A stretch of DNA of 64,000 nucleotides from Pycnopodia helianthoides (lineage: Eukaryota > Echinodermata > Asteroidea > Forcipulatida > Asteriidae). The position numbers and the translations under genes are program-made. Below, piece by piece: positions 44,761 to 57,877 of the stretch. Location: the NCBI GenBank assembly GCA_032158295.1, contig CM063244.1, positions 9,752,055 to 9,816,054 on the forward strand. Direction: 5' to 3'. The notes under the pieces were generated by a model. The model saw only the letters and a list, made by a program, of their open reading frames with translations. It was not told the origin of the DNA and searched no databases. Positions within the stretch are counted from its first letter, which is position 1, and each line of letters opens with the position of its first letter.

Positions 44761-45813
44761 ATGTACAAAGGGCTTATGCCATATTTCATTATTTCTATTT
44801 TTTCAAGTGTCTTTTTAGCGCTGGGACTGTGTGCGAGTTTTAAATATCTCGGTGTGAAACAGCCAAAGGACTTGAATATATATATATAATCATGAAATTA
44901 ATGGTAGTATTTTTGTGCATGATTTAGATTTCATGCAGTGATTTATCATTTTTGTTTGATCTGTGAAACTGCCACATTTGTCCTGAAGGTTGGTGGTGGG
45001 GTGGTGAGATTTGTCCAGTTGAAAAGAATAAAAACTAAACAAAAAATAGACTATAATCTGTTTGATAAAACAATGAAAACTGTTTACATCATGTGTTCTG
45101 TCATTATACCATTTTAGCAGTACTTTACCAACACATTCAAAGAATCATTCAATAATTTATATAAAATTTTACCCCCCTAGATTTCCATTTAGTACAGCCC
45201 CTTTTAAGTTATTGTATTTCATTGTAAACTAAATCCGTATTATATTTGTTCAACATTCCTTTGAAAATAATTACATAAACAGATTGGTGCAAAAGACAAA
45301 TTACAGGTAGTTTTTTTTCTTCAAACATCAATAGTAATTAGTATCAGTCTAGAAATATATGAATCCCTTTTCATTATTGGATTCAAGTTACTTATTTTGT
45401 TTACTCCAAAAGTAAAAACAGCATATATATTTTTTTTCAAGAAGGATCATCCTGCGGAAATTCAAAACTAAGTAGGTCTATCTTTTTAAAATGTCAGTAT
45501 TTTTTTAGACCAAGTTATTCTAATCATATTTTAAAGTGTACAACTGTAAATAAAGATGTTTTGTTTCTTCTGGAGTAAAATTTAATTGCAGAAAGGCAAA
45601 GTTGAAAGTCAGATTATTGGCAACCACACATGTTAGATTTATACACAATTAAAAAACAAAACAAAACCCAAACCCATCCAGAATTAAAAAGAAAATTACT
45701 AGTAGCTAGTGTCAAGGGTGAGCCCTGAAACAAAATTTGTAAACACCTGTTCAGAAATTAAAAAATTTAAATAAAAGGAATATTAAGTTTTCCCCTAAAT
45801 TCCTTTAATATTT
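44761..45813. other. intronic AT-rich sequence
   Basis: No exon or recognised repeat. Confidence 0.3.
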
Positions 45814-46210
45814 AAGGTAGGGTCATAGATTGTTTTTTGTCAACGTAAAGCTGATTATGGGCCAAATTATCAATTAAGACACAATAAAAAAAAGTCACCT
45901 GTGAAAGTTTCAGCTGAATACAAAGTGTCTACTAGTTGAGCAAAACAGCAAGAAAACTGTCACGGTATTTTCATCTAGAACGTTGAATCCGTTGAATCTA
46001 TCCACGTTTAGTGAGGTGACAGCGGGGTACCAACCACATCCCCGGCCGCAGCATTCACAATGGACGGACACCACGGAAATTCGAATCTCCCAAAGTTGCC
46101 TGTGGGGCGATCTATGGAGATTCAAATGTTTTGACATTCTTTTATTGATTTTCAAATCAACAGGGGGCACTTCAGACAAATTAAGTTGGCAGGATGCTAC
46201 CATTTTTATA
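45814..46210. repeat. family H repeat
   Basis: TTGTCAACGTAAAGC, AAACTGTCACGGTATTTTCA and GAGGTGACAGCGGGGTACC are shared in order with 57033-57366. The ends were not defined. Confidence 0.7.
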
Positions 46211-46929
46211 ACAGTCTATCTGGCTTCTTGAAAAAAATTACGTAATTTGTTTAGGTTACATGCATGTATAATATCTGAAATCACAGTATGGCCCACCTTT
46301 AACAAGTGGACGTACATATTATAATTGCATTTTGAAAAATTAAATGACACTCGAAGACTTAGTTAATATTTAAAAGTTACTTACGTTTGATCTCGTTGTT
46401 ATAATTTGTTTTTTCTTTTGAATTCAGTGACTCACTTGAAAGAAAACTGATATCTTCTAAGAGGCTGACAAAGTGTCAAATTTTGGATGAAATTTGATAC
46501 ACAGTCCATTATTAATGCATGCTGCTGTAAATCTTAATGTACTCTTCAGTCTCCATCTATTTTGTAAAATCGGTGTGTAAAGAATGGACTCAAGTGATCA
46601 AGTGTTTGACTTGGTCTGTGTTGGGCAAAAAGTGTGCTCAAGCGAGGACAAATAAAAAGTTGGGTAAAAGTTTTGTAAAATTTGGGATATTTGGTTCTGC
46701 GTTTTAAAATTAAATGATTATTATTAGGCCTATTGTTATATATTTCTTGTATTGAAACAAAGGATGCCTCATAAGTGACCTTATAGCTATCAAGCTTGAG
46801 GAAGCCAAGGGTGCTTGGAATGTGAACCAGAAACACAAAGATTAACCCCTACTCTATAGCTATACACGTAATAAGTGTTCTAGGTTCTTTTACTGCACTA
46901 CCAATTCTAGCACACATGACCTACACATG
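46211..46929. other. intronic sequence
   Basis: AT-rich; no exon or repeat recognised. Confidence 0.3.
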
Positions 46930-47095
46930 TATGGCTTATAGTCAGGTCCGAAGGACAAAGTACTGGTAGTGGTGGTAGTGGTAAGGTAAAGTTTCTTGCT
47001 CAAGGACACAAGTGCCAGGAGGGGGACTCGAACCTGCACTCTGCTGAACAGAAACACCAGAGCTTGAGTCTGGTGCTCTTAATCGCTCGGCCATG
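46930..47095 (-). mobile_element. tRNA-derived SINE
   Basis: On the minus strand GTCATGGCCGAGCGATTAAG (A box), GGTTCGAGTCCCC (B box) and CACTTGTGTCCTTGAGCAAG body. Same family as 24370. Confidence 0.75.
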
Positions 47096-47582
47096 ACAAG
47101 CCACAATCAAAATCAAAATGTATTTACTCGAGGAAACCTAGATGATCATCGACGATGAGGTACTGATGTCAGGTTGGACTTCTCAGGATTTTTCCTGATT
47201 TCCAGATTTTCACTGAATCTCCTTGAGCCTTTAAATTTTTCTAAAGTAAACTCAGTCACCAAAGGGAGAACAGAAATAGTCTACATTGTGGCCAAACCTG
47301 TAGTTTTTAAAAAAATTTCTGGTGATGTGCAAGCCATTCTCAAGAATTTTCTCATCCATCAAATTTCAACCCTGTTTTATCTTTTCAAAACTGTACCTTT
47401 AAAAGTTTCATCTTTATTCGAATAATTAGGGAGAAAATAGCACACATTTCAATGGAACATTAGAGCATCCAGAGTTTTTTGGCCTACCATTTTTCTCATG
47501 AAAAAGACAAAAGTACAGGATTGGTAATAAAAAATAAATAATAATTAGTTTCAAAGTGATAGCTCACTGTTGAAAAGTTCAC

Positions 47583-47714
47583 ATGGAGGCAACAGAGGCC
47601 ATGGCCTCTGTTGCCCTGCTCTTGGCCTTGATGCCTTTTCAGAAGTTTCCCATGGACACCTCAGATTTTCCAACTTGGCCTTGCCCTCTAATAGATGAAA
47701 ATCTGGGCCTGAAT
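47583..47714. repeat. family F repeat
   Basis: GGAGGCAACAGAGGCCATGG, CTTGGCCTTGATGCC and GGCCTTGCCCTCT in order. Confidence 0.6.
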
Positions 47715-47963
47715 ATTTCAGTCTGAAATACTGTCAAAGACTACAAATTTCAATTGAAGACCCCTAAAATAGCAAAATGTTGCCTATAAATTTCAATTAT
47801 AAAACAAAAGCAATGAAACTCATTTAAAACTTGCACAAAATCCTCCACAAAGCATTTCAGCCATTTTGAATTTGACAAAAGTGGGACCACAATAGTTTTG
47901 ATGACATTTTCACAGGTGTGTTTAATGACTTTACTCTTCATCAAATCCAATTACATGTAGGCA

Positions 47964-48312
47964 TCTTTAAAGAGTTGCACAACATTGGTAAGATTGAAAA
48001 TAATAATCTGAAATAATATAAATGTTCACAGATTTGCACATAACTGGTCACGGTGGAAAACTTCTCTTGAAATTGTTTTGCCTTTTATAAATTCTACAGT
48101 TTTGAGAATTAATTAAAACAAATAGCTTTATCGTGCGAGTCCAAAACAGTGAAAACATATAGTGGGTCTTTTTGCTGTCGAGTCCTATGACAGATTGAGC
48201 TTGAACTTTTGCAGGTTTGTTTTAAGCCTAGATATTTCATGCATTGGTTGGGTCGCACAAAGTGAGGATACTGGTTGTTGACAATTACCAATTTTTGTCC
48301 GTGTGTGTCAAT
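47964..48312. mobile_element. family E repeat, diverged
   Basis: CATCTTTAAAGAGTTGCAC opens it. ATGTTCACAGATTTGCACAT and TTTGCAGGTTTGTTTTAAG are family landmarks. Confidence 0.55.
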
Positions 48313-51300
48313 ACGGTCTATTCTAGAATTACTTCCGAATAAATACAATTATTGGGCTGCGGAAAGTGTGGTATAACTTTATGACCATTGGAAAAAAACA
48401 AAATTCTTGGTGAGTTGATCATTTCTGCAGGACTTTTTATTAAAGTGGTGTGTCGTTTGAATTATTTATTAATATGTACTGTTACTTAATACTAATTTCT
48501 TATATCTGCGAGTAAACTCGGAAGCCAATTGAAGTGCATGCTAAACCAAGAAACATTGCTGGGGGTAAATCTGACTAAATCAAGATAAATATCCTCATTG
48601 TTATTTTTGTGCACTTCCGTTCGGAGGACTGCCTCAAGTCTAAATCAATTGTTGTGAAGTGTGTAACGCTCCAGGACCAAAGTGCCGCAGCCGGGCAGTG
48701 GTTCTACACTAGTTACTTCAGGACTAGGATACTGTGCAATGTTCACTAGACTGCCCCGGGTGTACACACCAAATTTTACATTGCTTTTGTTAATTGCGCA
48801 TGTCCCGGATTAAGTCGCTGCAGCTTATTGAAATCATCATACAATGCACTTTTTTATTTCTTGAAATTTTAAAGATGCACAATTTTGTTGAATGAATATT
48901 GTGGTAAGAAATAATACAACAGTTTGAAATCAAGACATAACGAGTGCATGTATGTTTAAATGCTAATGTATATTGTACAATGTACTTCAAATTATTGCAT
49001 ACAGTACAGTCTGTTCAGGCGCATTTGACTCAACACATTTTTTTATGTGGCCCCTCTTTTTTTGTTTACATTTGATTGATGTGACGTGTAATGTGTAAAC
49101 AGCTTCTCCGATTGAGTTACGAGAGTTAATTTCATTCGAGAGCTTGAACCGACTTTATTCAGAGTCTATCGATCTGTAGTGTGAACCTTGATTTACATGT
49201 CACAAAAGTTCATGCATTCAAATGATTGAGTTATGGTGGACTTCAAAATAGAAATATTTTTTATATTACATTTTTTTCTTCTTTTTTTCGCCGCTGCTTT
49301 GTACACTCTACCAGTACCTTTTGACTGTGACTTTGTGTGGATGAATCAAAACTGGTTGTTTACAAACATCGTAGAATTTGTATTTAGAATATAACTGATT
49401 TTTTAGGTCGGCACACGTAGGTTGATAATAGCACAGTTCAGTCTGGGCGCACATTAACAATCATTCCTAGTGTCAGATTAAATTGGATAAGAGCATAACT
49501 TACGATGGGAAATAAAGAGTGCTGTTGAGATTTTGTGGACCAGTTGTTTTGAATCTGAAGAAACGTGAAAAGGAATTGTTTGGAGAATTTTGTTTGTTTA
49601 AAAAGTGCATTATTGAGACAGAGAAATAATAATGGAAGACGAAACATTGGTGACAGCTGCAAAAAAAAGAACAGGCTAAAAAAAAGGGGGGTTGTATATT
49701 ATGGCCCCCACAAGTTCTGGAGGGGTGTATAGGTAGTTGTGTTAATATTAGTGCCAGTGGTATGATCTTTTTGTGAGGTGCTAGTGTCCTATCTTATTGT
49801 ACAGTACATTATGGAGAGTGTATGTGGAGTACACATTGTCTGGTATTTGTAGCCCAGAAATTACAGGTTGTGATGCTCCAATTCTGATCAAAACAATTTT
49901 TTTTTTTAGAGTTTGTGTAGTGTGATGAAAAATTTCCCAGAAACTTGAGTTTTTTTTACCGAGCACCCCTCTCCTCTGCCCGAACAATTACTGCCACTCT
50001 TGCATGATATTTGCATGAAACAACATGAATAGTGTTTTTTTTCTTTATGTGTGTGCGTGACATTCACCAGGACCAGCCCCTATGCCAGTGCATGAATATG
50101 GGGGTCAAATGTAACAGGCAGTCGTGGCACTGTGGAGGCTTTGTTCTGAATGGCAGAGGGGGGTCGTGACCACAATTCCCGCACAAAGTCTAACAAACAG
50201 AAGGACACAAGGTCCCATTCAGGTTAAATATTTTTAAAAACAGATCTACAGATTATGTCTGAAGGTTCTGGTGTGTTGTACAGGAACGGGAGAACCTTGG
50301 TTTGCTTTTTATTGCGGGAGGGAAAGGGGGGGGGGCATTGTGGTGGAACACTGTTTGGTTTGTTGGTGTTGGAGGAGCTGGGAAATGTGGTTTGGTGGTA
50401 GGGATGGGGGTGGGAAGACTGGAAATGTTTTGGGTTGTGAGGTTATGATTTAATTTGTCAAAATCTGGATTGAGTTAAACCAAGAGCAATGTGAAGGAAA
50501 CTGCCTGGAATGAGAAAAAAAACGACCACAAACCACAAAAATATTATTGTCTAGCGACATGTTTGAATTATGTAACTGAATACAGTTGTTCCGCATGTGG
50601 TGGTTGTTCATTGTGGTATGTGTGTACACATACTCTATCATCATAATTATATTGCTTAGAATTACTAACATTAAACCACTCAACAACTATTCATCTGTTT
50701 TTATAGAAAATAGAAACGGAACTGGTCACAGGATTCTATTTAAAGCTGCGTTTCATTATTAGTTAACAAAAGTGGTACATGGAGTTGCAGACCATCTACA
50801 TGTAGCCAACATTGCATAAAGACTGGTGTAACCATGGGGGAAGGAATCCTTCTATTTCGTGAACTAACACGATCCGCTATTTTGTGGAGTCAAACATTTT
50901 GTTCTGGATAATGGTGGATTGTGGTGGATAATGGTGGATTAGTCCACAAAGTAAAAGGAAAAGCAGTTATCACACAATTTTTAGGTATAGGTTTGTGTGG
51001 ATCATTATATTTGTCTCCTAGTCCTACTTTTTTTTAAAACATCTTTTTTAACCAATTCATTTCATGACAAAATGCTTTTTGTTGGCCAAAGCGCCCAATC
51101 CGAGGGCAAGGTGTCCCTTTAAATTTTATACAGTACGTGTTGCTTAGGCATACATGTACCATGGATAGGCATACATTTGACAAATTTGATCTTTTTTGTA
51201 TGGAATGTGTAAATGAAAAAGAATTGGAACGTGTCATTTCTAAAGATAGCCCGTTTAAACGGTTGCAATACCCACTGCTGAAATATAGGATTCGAACTGC

Positions 51301-51318
51301 CTTTAGCTATCGGGCAAG
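48313..51318. other. intronic sequence with no recognised gene
   Basis: Mostly AT-rich, with G-rich stretches at 50320-50340 and 50390-50440. No exon with paired splice sites was convincing. Confidence 0.3.
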
Positions 51319-51420
51319 CTCGATGGTCTAGTTGGTAAGACATCTGCTCTAGAATGGCAAAGGTCGTGGGTTTGAATCCCACCCGAGTAACATAATGCCT
51401 GTGGTTCCACAGGACTGGGG
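51319..51420 (+). mobile_element. tRNA-like SINE with hairpin tail
   Basis: GATGGTCTAGTTGGTAAGAC (A box) and GTGGGTTTGAATCCCACCCG (B box arm) keep tRNA spacing. The tail TGCCTGTGGTTCCACAGG forms a hairpin before a G run. A functional tRNA is unlikely because the acceptor ends do not pair. Confidence 0.7.
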
Positions 51421-52100
51421 GGGGGGGAAGGAAAGTACTGAGTGTACAATGATGAAGTCTTATCATTGTTGTTAAAATACAAATAATACCCTTGTAAACA
51501 TGTGAATTACATAAGTAGTTCAATGCAAAGTGAATAATAATATTTTAAAAATGCACATTATTTTGTTGTTTATTTAAATTGCAAAGTGTTATTTTTATTT
51601 ATATATTATGCATGTATACACATGTAATATTGATTTTTTTTGCACAAAGCTCCTTTTTAAAATACATTTTTCTGGCTGACAAAGCTGTTTAAAAAGAAAT
51701 TGGGGAATACTACTTTAAAAAAAGGCTGAAATCTTACATGCTCAATGTACGTCATTTCTACTTTTGATTTGTTTGTGGTTTGTCTGTTCAAAAAAGACAT
51801 CGATACTCAGATTTAGTGTCACATTGAAAATCACTCACTTGGAGAGCAAATAATTTGTCCAGTTGTCAGATTGTTGTCCTATTTTCATGTCGCTGAATGG
51901 TGTAGCTACATGCAGTGAAATACCAGACCTGATGAAGCGATTAAAGGGGAGACTAATAGGTTTGACACCAGGCGTGACGGTAAAACGCTTATTTGAAAAG
52001 AATCAAAAAGACGTGGTGGTGGTTGCAGTTTTTAAGCTGCCTTTCTGTATTGCATACATAACTTTTGAGATGCCACTTTTTTCTTGTCGAGTGTACAGTG

Positions 52101-52486
52101 TTTAAAGGAGCATTACAGAATTGGTAATTGTAAAATATACTTTTGATCACAGATTTACATAAAACTTACACGGTCTAATGATGATGATAGTAGAAAACAT
52201 CCCTTGAAATATTTCTGTCTGAAATGCCATATTTGATGAGAAATGAATGAACTAGTTTTCCGATTGGAGTTTATCGCTCAGTGAGCGTTTTATTCATTTG
52301 TTGAATCTATATGATTTCATGCAAATGTGTAATCGGTTTTTCAGTATTTTCTCGTGACCCAGATGACCGATCGATCTCAAACTTCTACAGGTTTGTCAGT
52401 TTATGTGTATGGTGGATTACATAAAGTGCTTACACTGCCAGCAACTGTTTTGTTAGCAAAAACCAATTCTGTAATGTTCCTTTAAC
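52101..52486. mobile_element. family E repeat
   Basis: TTTAAAGGAGCATTACAGAA at the left mirrors TTCTGTAATGTTCCTTTAA at the right. Confidence 0.8.
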
Positions 52487-54999
52487 ATTACATTTATGTG
52501 CTTGGAAATTTAGAGGCGTTTTTAAAAAGAAATCTGACACATTTACATTGAAGATTTCTATCCCCATTCGCTTCTGGATAGTTTTGAGGATCACAAATAA
52601 AAATCCAGTCTGTGACATCTTGTACATTGTACCATCTACCATACAGAGGAATATTTTTCAATACATTGTACATGGTGTCAGCAATGTCAAAACAATTGAT
52701 TTTTATATATATTTTTTTTGAATGAGAGAGTCTTCCTGGTTTATTGCTCCATGGTCTTACCAAGCCAGGCCTTATACTTACTGCAGAAGTTTACTAACAA
52801 AACAAGTTTATTATTTGATATTTATTCACATATATGTTTGTCCACATTTACTGGATAGTTCTGTAAATTTGTTTTGTTAGAGGAATTCGGCGAAGACGCT
52901 ACCAAAACCCAAATCCTGTCCCGTTACAAAAAAGTCGCAGACTGTTGTTGCAATCCCAGTGAATGTCAAGTTGCCTCGCATAAAGTCATCGATGCAGACA
53001 TTGTACACACTATCATAGTATTTTTGATAAACGGATTTGTACGGCCTAATGACTGCAAACTGGATAACAATCACCACTTGGATAGACATTGATTTCATCC
53101 GGGGAAACGGCTGATGCAGTTATCGGCAGGAAATACTCCCATTTTGTAAAAATGGAAAGAGAAAAAAAAAAAACCCAGGGAATTAAGAATCATGGTCAAC
53201 AGGTTGAGCTGAGAGCCGAGCTCGGTACATAGGCTTATCATCACTTGTCCTCATACTGCATACAATTTTTGGAAAACTAGGCTAGCACAACACACACCGC
53301 GCAAGTTAATTTCAACATAGTTGCAGGAGTAAACACTCTGTGTCTCACTCTTTCATGGCTTATGATCATGTACAGTTGTTTAATAAAGTAATCACCCAAA
53401 ACAAGTTGTTCCCCTCTCGCAATTGGATCATTCCTTGCCGATCCTTATAACAGGAAACATCTATAGGTCATTTCGGGGGTGAGTCACCCTCCCAATAATC
53501 CGTACTTGAAAGTGACACTAAATTTTTCCATGTTGCTCACTCACAGACTTTAATCTCCTGAATTAGTGCTGCCTGTGCTGCCAGACAGCTGTTTGCTGCC
53601 CCACAGTGCGCTCGCCATAGAACTTTGCACTGATCCCGGCCCGGCGACACGCACGAAACAGCCGCACGGTTCTGCAGAACCAGCAAAAATAATCCAGTGA
53701 ATTACTTTATAGTATCGTGTTACAGGCGATTCTGCACTATAGTGTTACACCGTTGAAATAGAAATGCACAAAATCGAGCGTGATTGCCTATTCCCATTAC
53801 TTGAAAACCTTTTTTACGGTGGATATACATGGTCAGAGAATGCAGACGTGCTCTGTTTACTCAGTTGATTCCCCTGTAAACCATATACTGTATGGGCCAT
53901 TGGACTCTATTGCATTATGACTGAAGTGGCTGTGTTGTTCGGCTGGAGAAGAAAATGAAGAAGACGGAGAAAGAGAACTTGGAGTGAGAAGGGGGGGAAA
54001 AAAATATTAAAAAACAACTGCGTCATAAATAAAAAAAAAAAACACGGAAATTGTTATCCTGACATGTAATTTGTTTTGCGTGTGTAATGTACCAGCTGAG
54101 TGTCTCCCGTTTGAATTTTGTTGAGAAAATATTAAAAAGTGGGCGGTAATGTTTTGATGCCAGCCGATGGGTCAAAGGGGAGGGGGGGGGGGGCGCTGGG
54201 CCGGGCTTCTTGAAGGTAATTGAAGGGAATGGATAAGAACAAAGCAGAAAGGTAAACTGGATGGAGGGTGCCTGAAACTAATTAACTCCTGAGCGTAGTT
54301 ATTCCAAAGCATCTCTTTATATGCGCTGTGCACACGGTGTAGTAATTTGTAGATTCTATTCACAAAGTTCAAATATGTCGCCTCTTGTTTGATGTCAGTA
54401 TTATTTTATGTCACTCTTGCTTGATGTCACTCTTATTTGATGTCACTCGTGTAGCACCGCAGTTGGACCCCTGCCCTTATGGTTGGAAAAAGAGATTGTT
54501 TTTTTGTCAGCAATGAATAGCCTTTGCTTATAAATACGCTGTACGTTAGCGAAGGGAAGTTCCCACAGTATAAAGCCCCTCTCCCCCCCCCCTCAACACA
54601 CGCACACACTACGATCATCACCACAACCACCACCACCATGGAAGTACTCAGTTTGAATTGAAGTGTTTTAAAAATAACAATAATGGTGATAGTACGACAC
54701 AATTTACATTGCACATAAGGCAGGAGCCTCTATGCGCATTTAAGCATAAAACATCAAACATAAAACAGTCGCTTCAAAATCAGACCAGAGTCAGCTTGGC
54801 GAATATGAACCGATAAAAGCCATTCCATAATGACGGTACAATGACGTTGAAGGCTCTTTGACCATTTTGTAAAAACAGTAGTTTGCGTCAGTAAGGATTG
54901 GCCAGCAGATTGAGGAGGACATGCAGGAATAAAGTTAGGCAGTAACTCAGATACTGTAGATTGAATTCAGAACATCTTTTTTTTCTTACAACTGATGTG
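52487..54999. other. intronic sequence, partly CpG-containing
   Basis: Positions 53440-53700 are more GC-rich and free of the window's repeat families, so they could be regulatory. No exon is supported. G-run at 54181 and C-run at 54583. Confidence 0.3.
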
Positions 55000-55257
55000 C
55001 AGGCCTGATAATTCCCGGAGGCAATTGCCTCGATGCCCGAGACATTGTCTTGGTGCCCCTAAAATTGTCCAGCATAAATGTACATTTCCAGGCCTCTAAC
55101 TTTACGGAGGCTTCGTTGCCCACTGGTAAGTTGACTTTGGTGCCCCTTGTATAATCCAGTAGAAATGTACCATTTCCTCTTAAAGGTGCTCTTTACCAAG
55201 GTAAAAATGGCATAGCCTTGGTGCCCTTGCCCTTTAAAAAATTATGCACCAGGCCTG
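55000..55257. repeat. family F repeat, long copy
   Basis: CAGGCCTGATAATT at the left and CACCAGGCCTG at the right, with GGTGCCCCTAAAATTGTCC and TTGGTGCCCTTGCCC inside. Confidence 0.65.
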
Positions 55258-55470
55258 CGTTTTTTACTACAGCATGGCGTCCAGCTTGGCAGCTCGAGTT
55301 ATTTTTTAACTGTACTCGGTTTCCCAAGATGCATTGCGGAATATTTTTAAGATGGCGCTTGTGCATAATTTGGTGTTATAAATTGGGGCGGACCGGCGGA
55401 CTGTGAAACCCAAAAATGAAACTGAAACCTCACGCCGAAGCAAGAAATTTTGGATGCTAAGAAGATGCGC
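55258..55470 (+). promoter_or_regulatory. promoter-like patch with ZNF143-type and YY1-type motifs
   Basis: TTTCCCAAGATGCATTGCGG at 55319-55338 resembles the ZNF143/Staf site, and AAGATGGCG at 55349-55357 the YY1 site, at the close spacing known from housekeeping promoters. The sequence is GC-richer than its surroundings. No downstream exon was identified. Confidence 0.4.
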
Positions 55471-56840
55471 AGTTAGCATAATGTGGCTACTCCGTCTTTC
55501 TTAAAATCACTCAAACAATATTTCCATAAGGCAGAACTCTTAGCTTTCTCTGGATATGACAACATTTGTAGTCACTGACCAGAAGTAATGTGTAGCAGGT
55601 AATCAAGCTTGATAACAAAATGATGGAAAATCTAAAGTGAAGATGGCAGCAACACGGCGTTAAACAACCTGGTCGGAGTGACCCAGACTGTGCTGCGCTT
55701 GCCTCGACTTAATTTTAAACCTTCATTTTCAAAAAATTATATTTTTACATGAATGCGCGGAAGTAATCTTTAATTGTACACACAAGCAGCTACATCTGGG
55801 ATTGTGGGTGTGATTTGAAGGTCGTATCGCTGTGGTTTTGAAGATGACCTTTGGGAAAGGATAAGAATGGCCTGATGGAATACAAATTGGTTATTTTGGA
55901 TGTGAGTACGTGTTAAAAGGAAATATCTATATTTATATAATAAGTTGGTCGATGGTTTTGATCAAAAATACATGAAAGCATTATGTATTTATAATGCATT
56001 TTTTTAACTTGCAATGTGTGTATTTTTTTTAAATTGATTTGAAAAGCCTTCGGATAAATGTCACCTGTTTGATTTATTATTAATAGTTTGGAATGGAAAA
56101 GAAACAAATTTGATTGATATCTCGTGAAATGCTTCAAATTCACTCACAAATGCCCGAATTGAAGAGAAGTCATCGGCAGTTATTTTGCGTTAAGAGGCAT
56201 ACACTGCTGCACCTTACTGATTTTGTTGCAAAAAGAAAAAAGTGTGTTGCATTTAGAATGACCGTACTATCAAAATAATAATAAAATTTCCAATAAAAAT
56301 GATTGTATGTTTTCTGTGTACCAAACAACACATACTGGTAAGCACAGAGGGAGGCTTCTTCTCCATGCGGTAGGGGGATACATTCAGCATCGTAATTACA
56401 CCCCCAAAAATCCATATGACATGCTTGCCTTTTCTCCATGGGTTTCAGGGGGTCCTGACTGCAGAAATAATCAGGTAATTAAGTGGAGAGGGAATTTTGA
56501 ATGAGCGGTATTTGGTTTGTCAGTTCGCGTTTCCTGTCAGTGAGGTTGACGTGCTGGTCTTGATGAAACCCTCTGACAAGAACGTTATACATTGGTTATT
56601 TTTTTCTCTCTTTTTTACCTTTTTTTTCTTCTTTCTTTTATTGGTCGGGTCCTTGGCCAGGAGGAAAAAGTACAAGCAGATTCTTTCGCATTGTGGATTT
56701 ACTCTGTCAATCTTATTTAATTTATTTGTTTGTTCATATACGGTAGACCTATCTAGTGTTTTATTAAAACAAATACTTATCGGTGGTGGTTGCTGAAACA
56801 GTGTAGACTAGGCCCAGGGCCCCAAATTGAACGAAGTGCT
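55471..56840. other. intronic sequence
   Basis: A second AAGATGGCAGCA lies near 55643. Otherwise AT-rich with no exon. Confidence 0.3.
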
Positions 56841-57503
56841 AGGGCCAATTTCATGGCTCGGAATTCTTCACTTCCACGTTTCGTCACCATTCGCTGCTTA
56901 CAGGGCATGTGGCATAAAATGTCGGTGCCAGCCGTGCACGTGCAAAGAACGCTTACATAAATGTGATGTACATGTAGGTATGGGTACAGGTTACCAAGAT
57001 ATCCTTGCTAACCTGTGAAATATGCTTAAATGTTAAAGGTAGCGCGTTGTAGGGTCGTCGTTTGGTTTTGGTCAACGTAATGCTTATTTATAGACAAAAT
57101 TATAAAGAAAGTTACAATAAAAATCAACTGTGAAACTTTCAGCTGATTGTCTACTTGCTGAGAAAACAGACAAAAACTGTCACGGTATTTTCACACGAAC
57201 ATCAAATCCATCCACCTTTAGCGAGGTAACAGCGGGTACCAACTGCAGCATTCAGTATCGTTTCTCAGATTCAAATTTTTTATTGATTTCCAATCAACAG
57301 CAGGCATTTCAGACGAAATAATTCTGCAGGATGCTTACTAATGTACTATTGCCATCTTTATAACAAGTAAGCTTTCGGATAGAAATGACACAGTTTTTTC
57401 TTGGGGGGGGGGGGGTCATTACTAAACGATTACCCAACCTTTTCTGCTACTCTGTAAGCGATGATTTCTCGCTTAGACGGTAACCAGAGCCGTGAAATTG
57501 GTG
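56841..57503. mobile_element. MITE family B-like copy split by other repeats
   Basis: GGGCCAATTTCATGGCTCGG at the left and CCAGAGCCGTGAAATTGG at the right are family B ends, 660 bp apart. A family H copy occupies 57033-57366 between them. Confidence 0.6.
57033..57366. repeat. family H repeat
   Basis: TTGGTCAACGTAATGC, AAACTGTCACGGTATTTTCA and GCGAGGTAACAGCGGGTACC match 45814-46210 in order. Confidence 0.7.
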
Positions 57504-57732
57504 CATTGCATTATGTCTTTATTTGCTTGTTGAAAAGTGAAGAAGTGCACAAGCTTTACATGACAATTTGACATGTAACTAAATTCTTCTAAGCAAGACA
57601 TTAATGCTAAGCAGATTTGCATCGGGATGCTACAGGTGTCGGTATTGTAGTCTTGGCAAGTAATTATCTATTAGTTGCATATTTCTGAGCATGCGCCCGC
57701 TTCTGAGACCTATGGACTTACCTTATTGTAGT

Positions 57733-57877
57733 AAGGCCGTGTCCGAATTGGCCGCTACAGCTACAGCTACGGCTAGATTTCCACGTCATCATGCATTGAA
57801 GTATAGTATGTCCTTAGCAACACCCTCAGCAACAGTTGTAGCCGTAGCTGTAGCCGCCAATTCGGATACGGCCTAAG
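57733..57877. mobile_element. MITE family D copy
   Basis: AAGGCCGTGTCCGAATTGGC at the left and GCCAATTCGGATACGGCCTA at the right are inverted, with inner GCTACAGCTACAGCTACGGC / GCCGTAGCTGTAGC. Confidence 0.85.

Noticed and set aside
51319..51387. Functional tRNA gene
   Set aside because: A and B boxes are good, but the acceptor arms do not pair and a SINE-like tail follows.
52874..53092. Possible exon (72-residue frame)
   Set aside because: No acceptor/donor pair and no recognisable protein similarity; both strands are open over the same span, which suggests chance.
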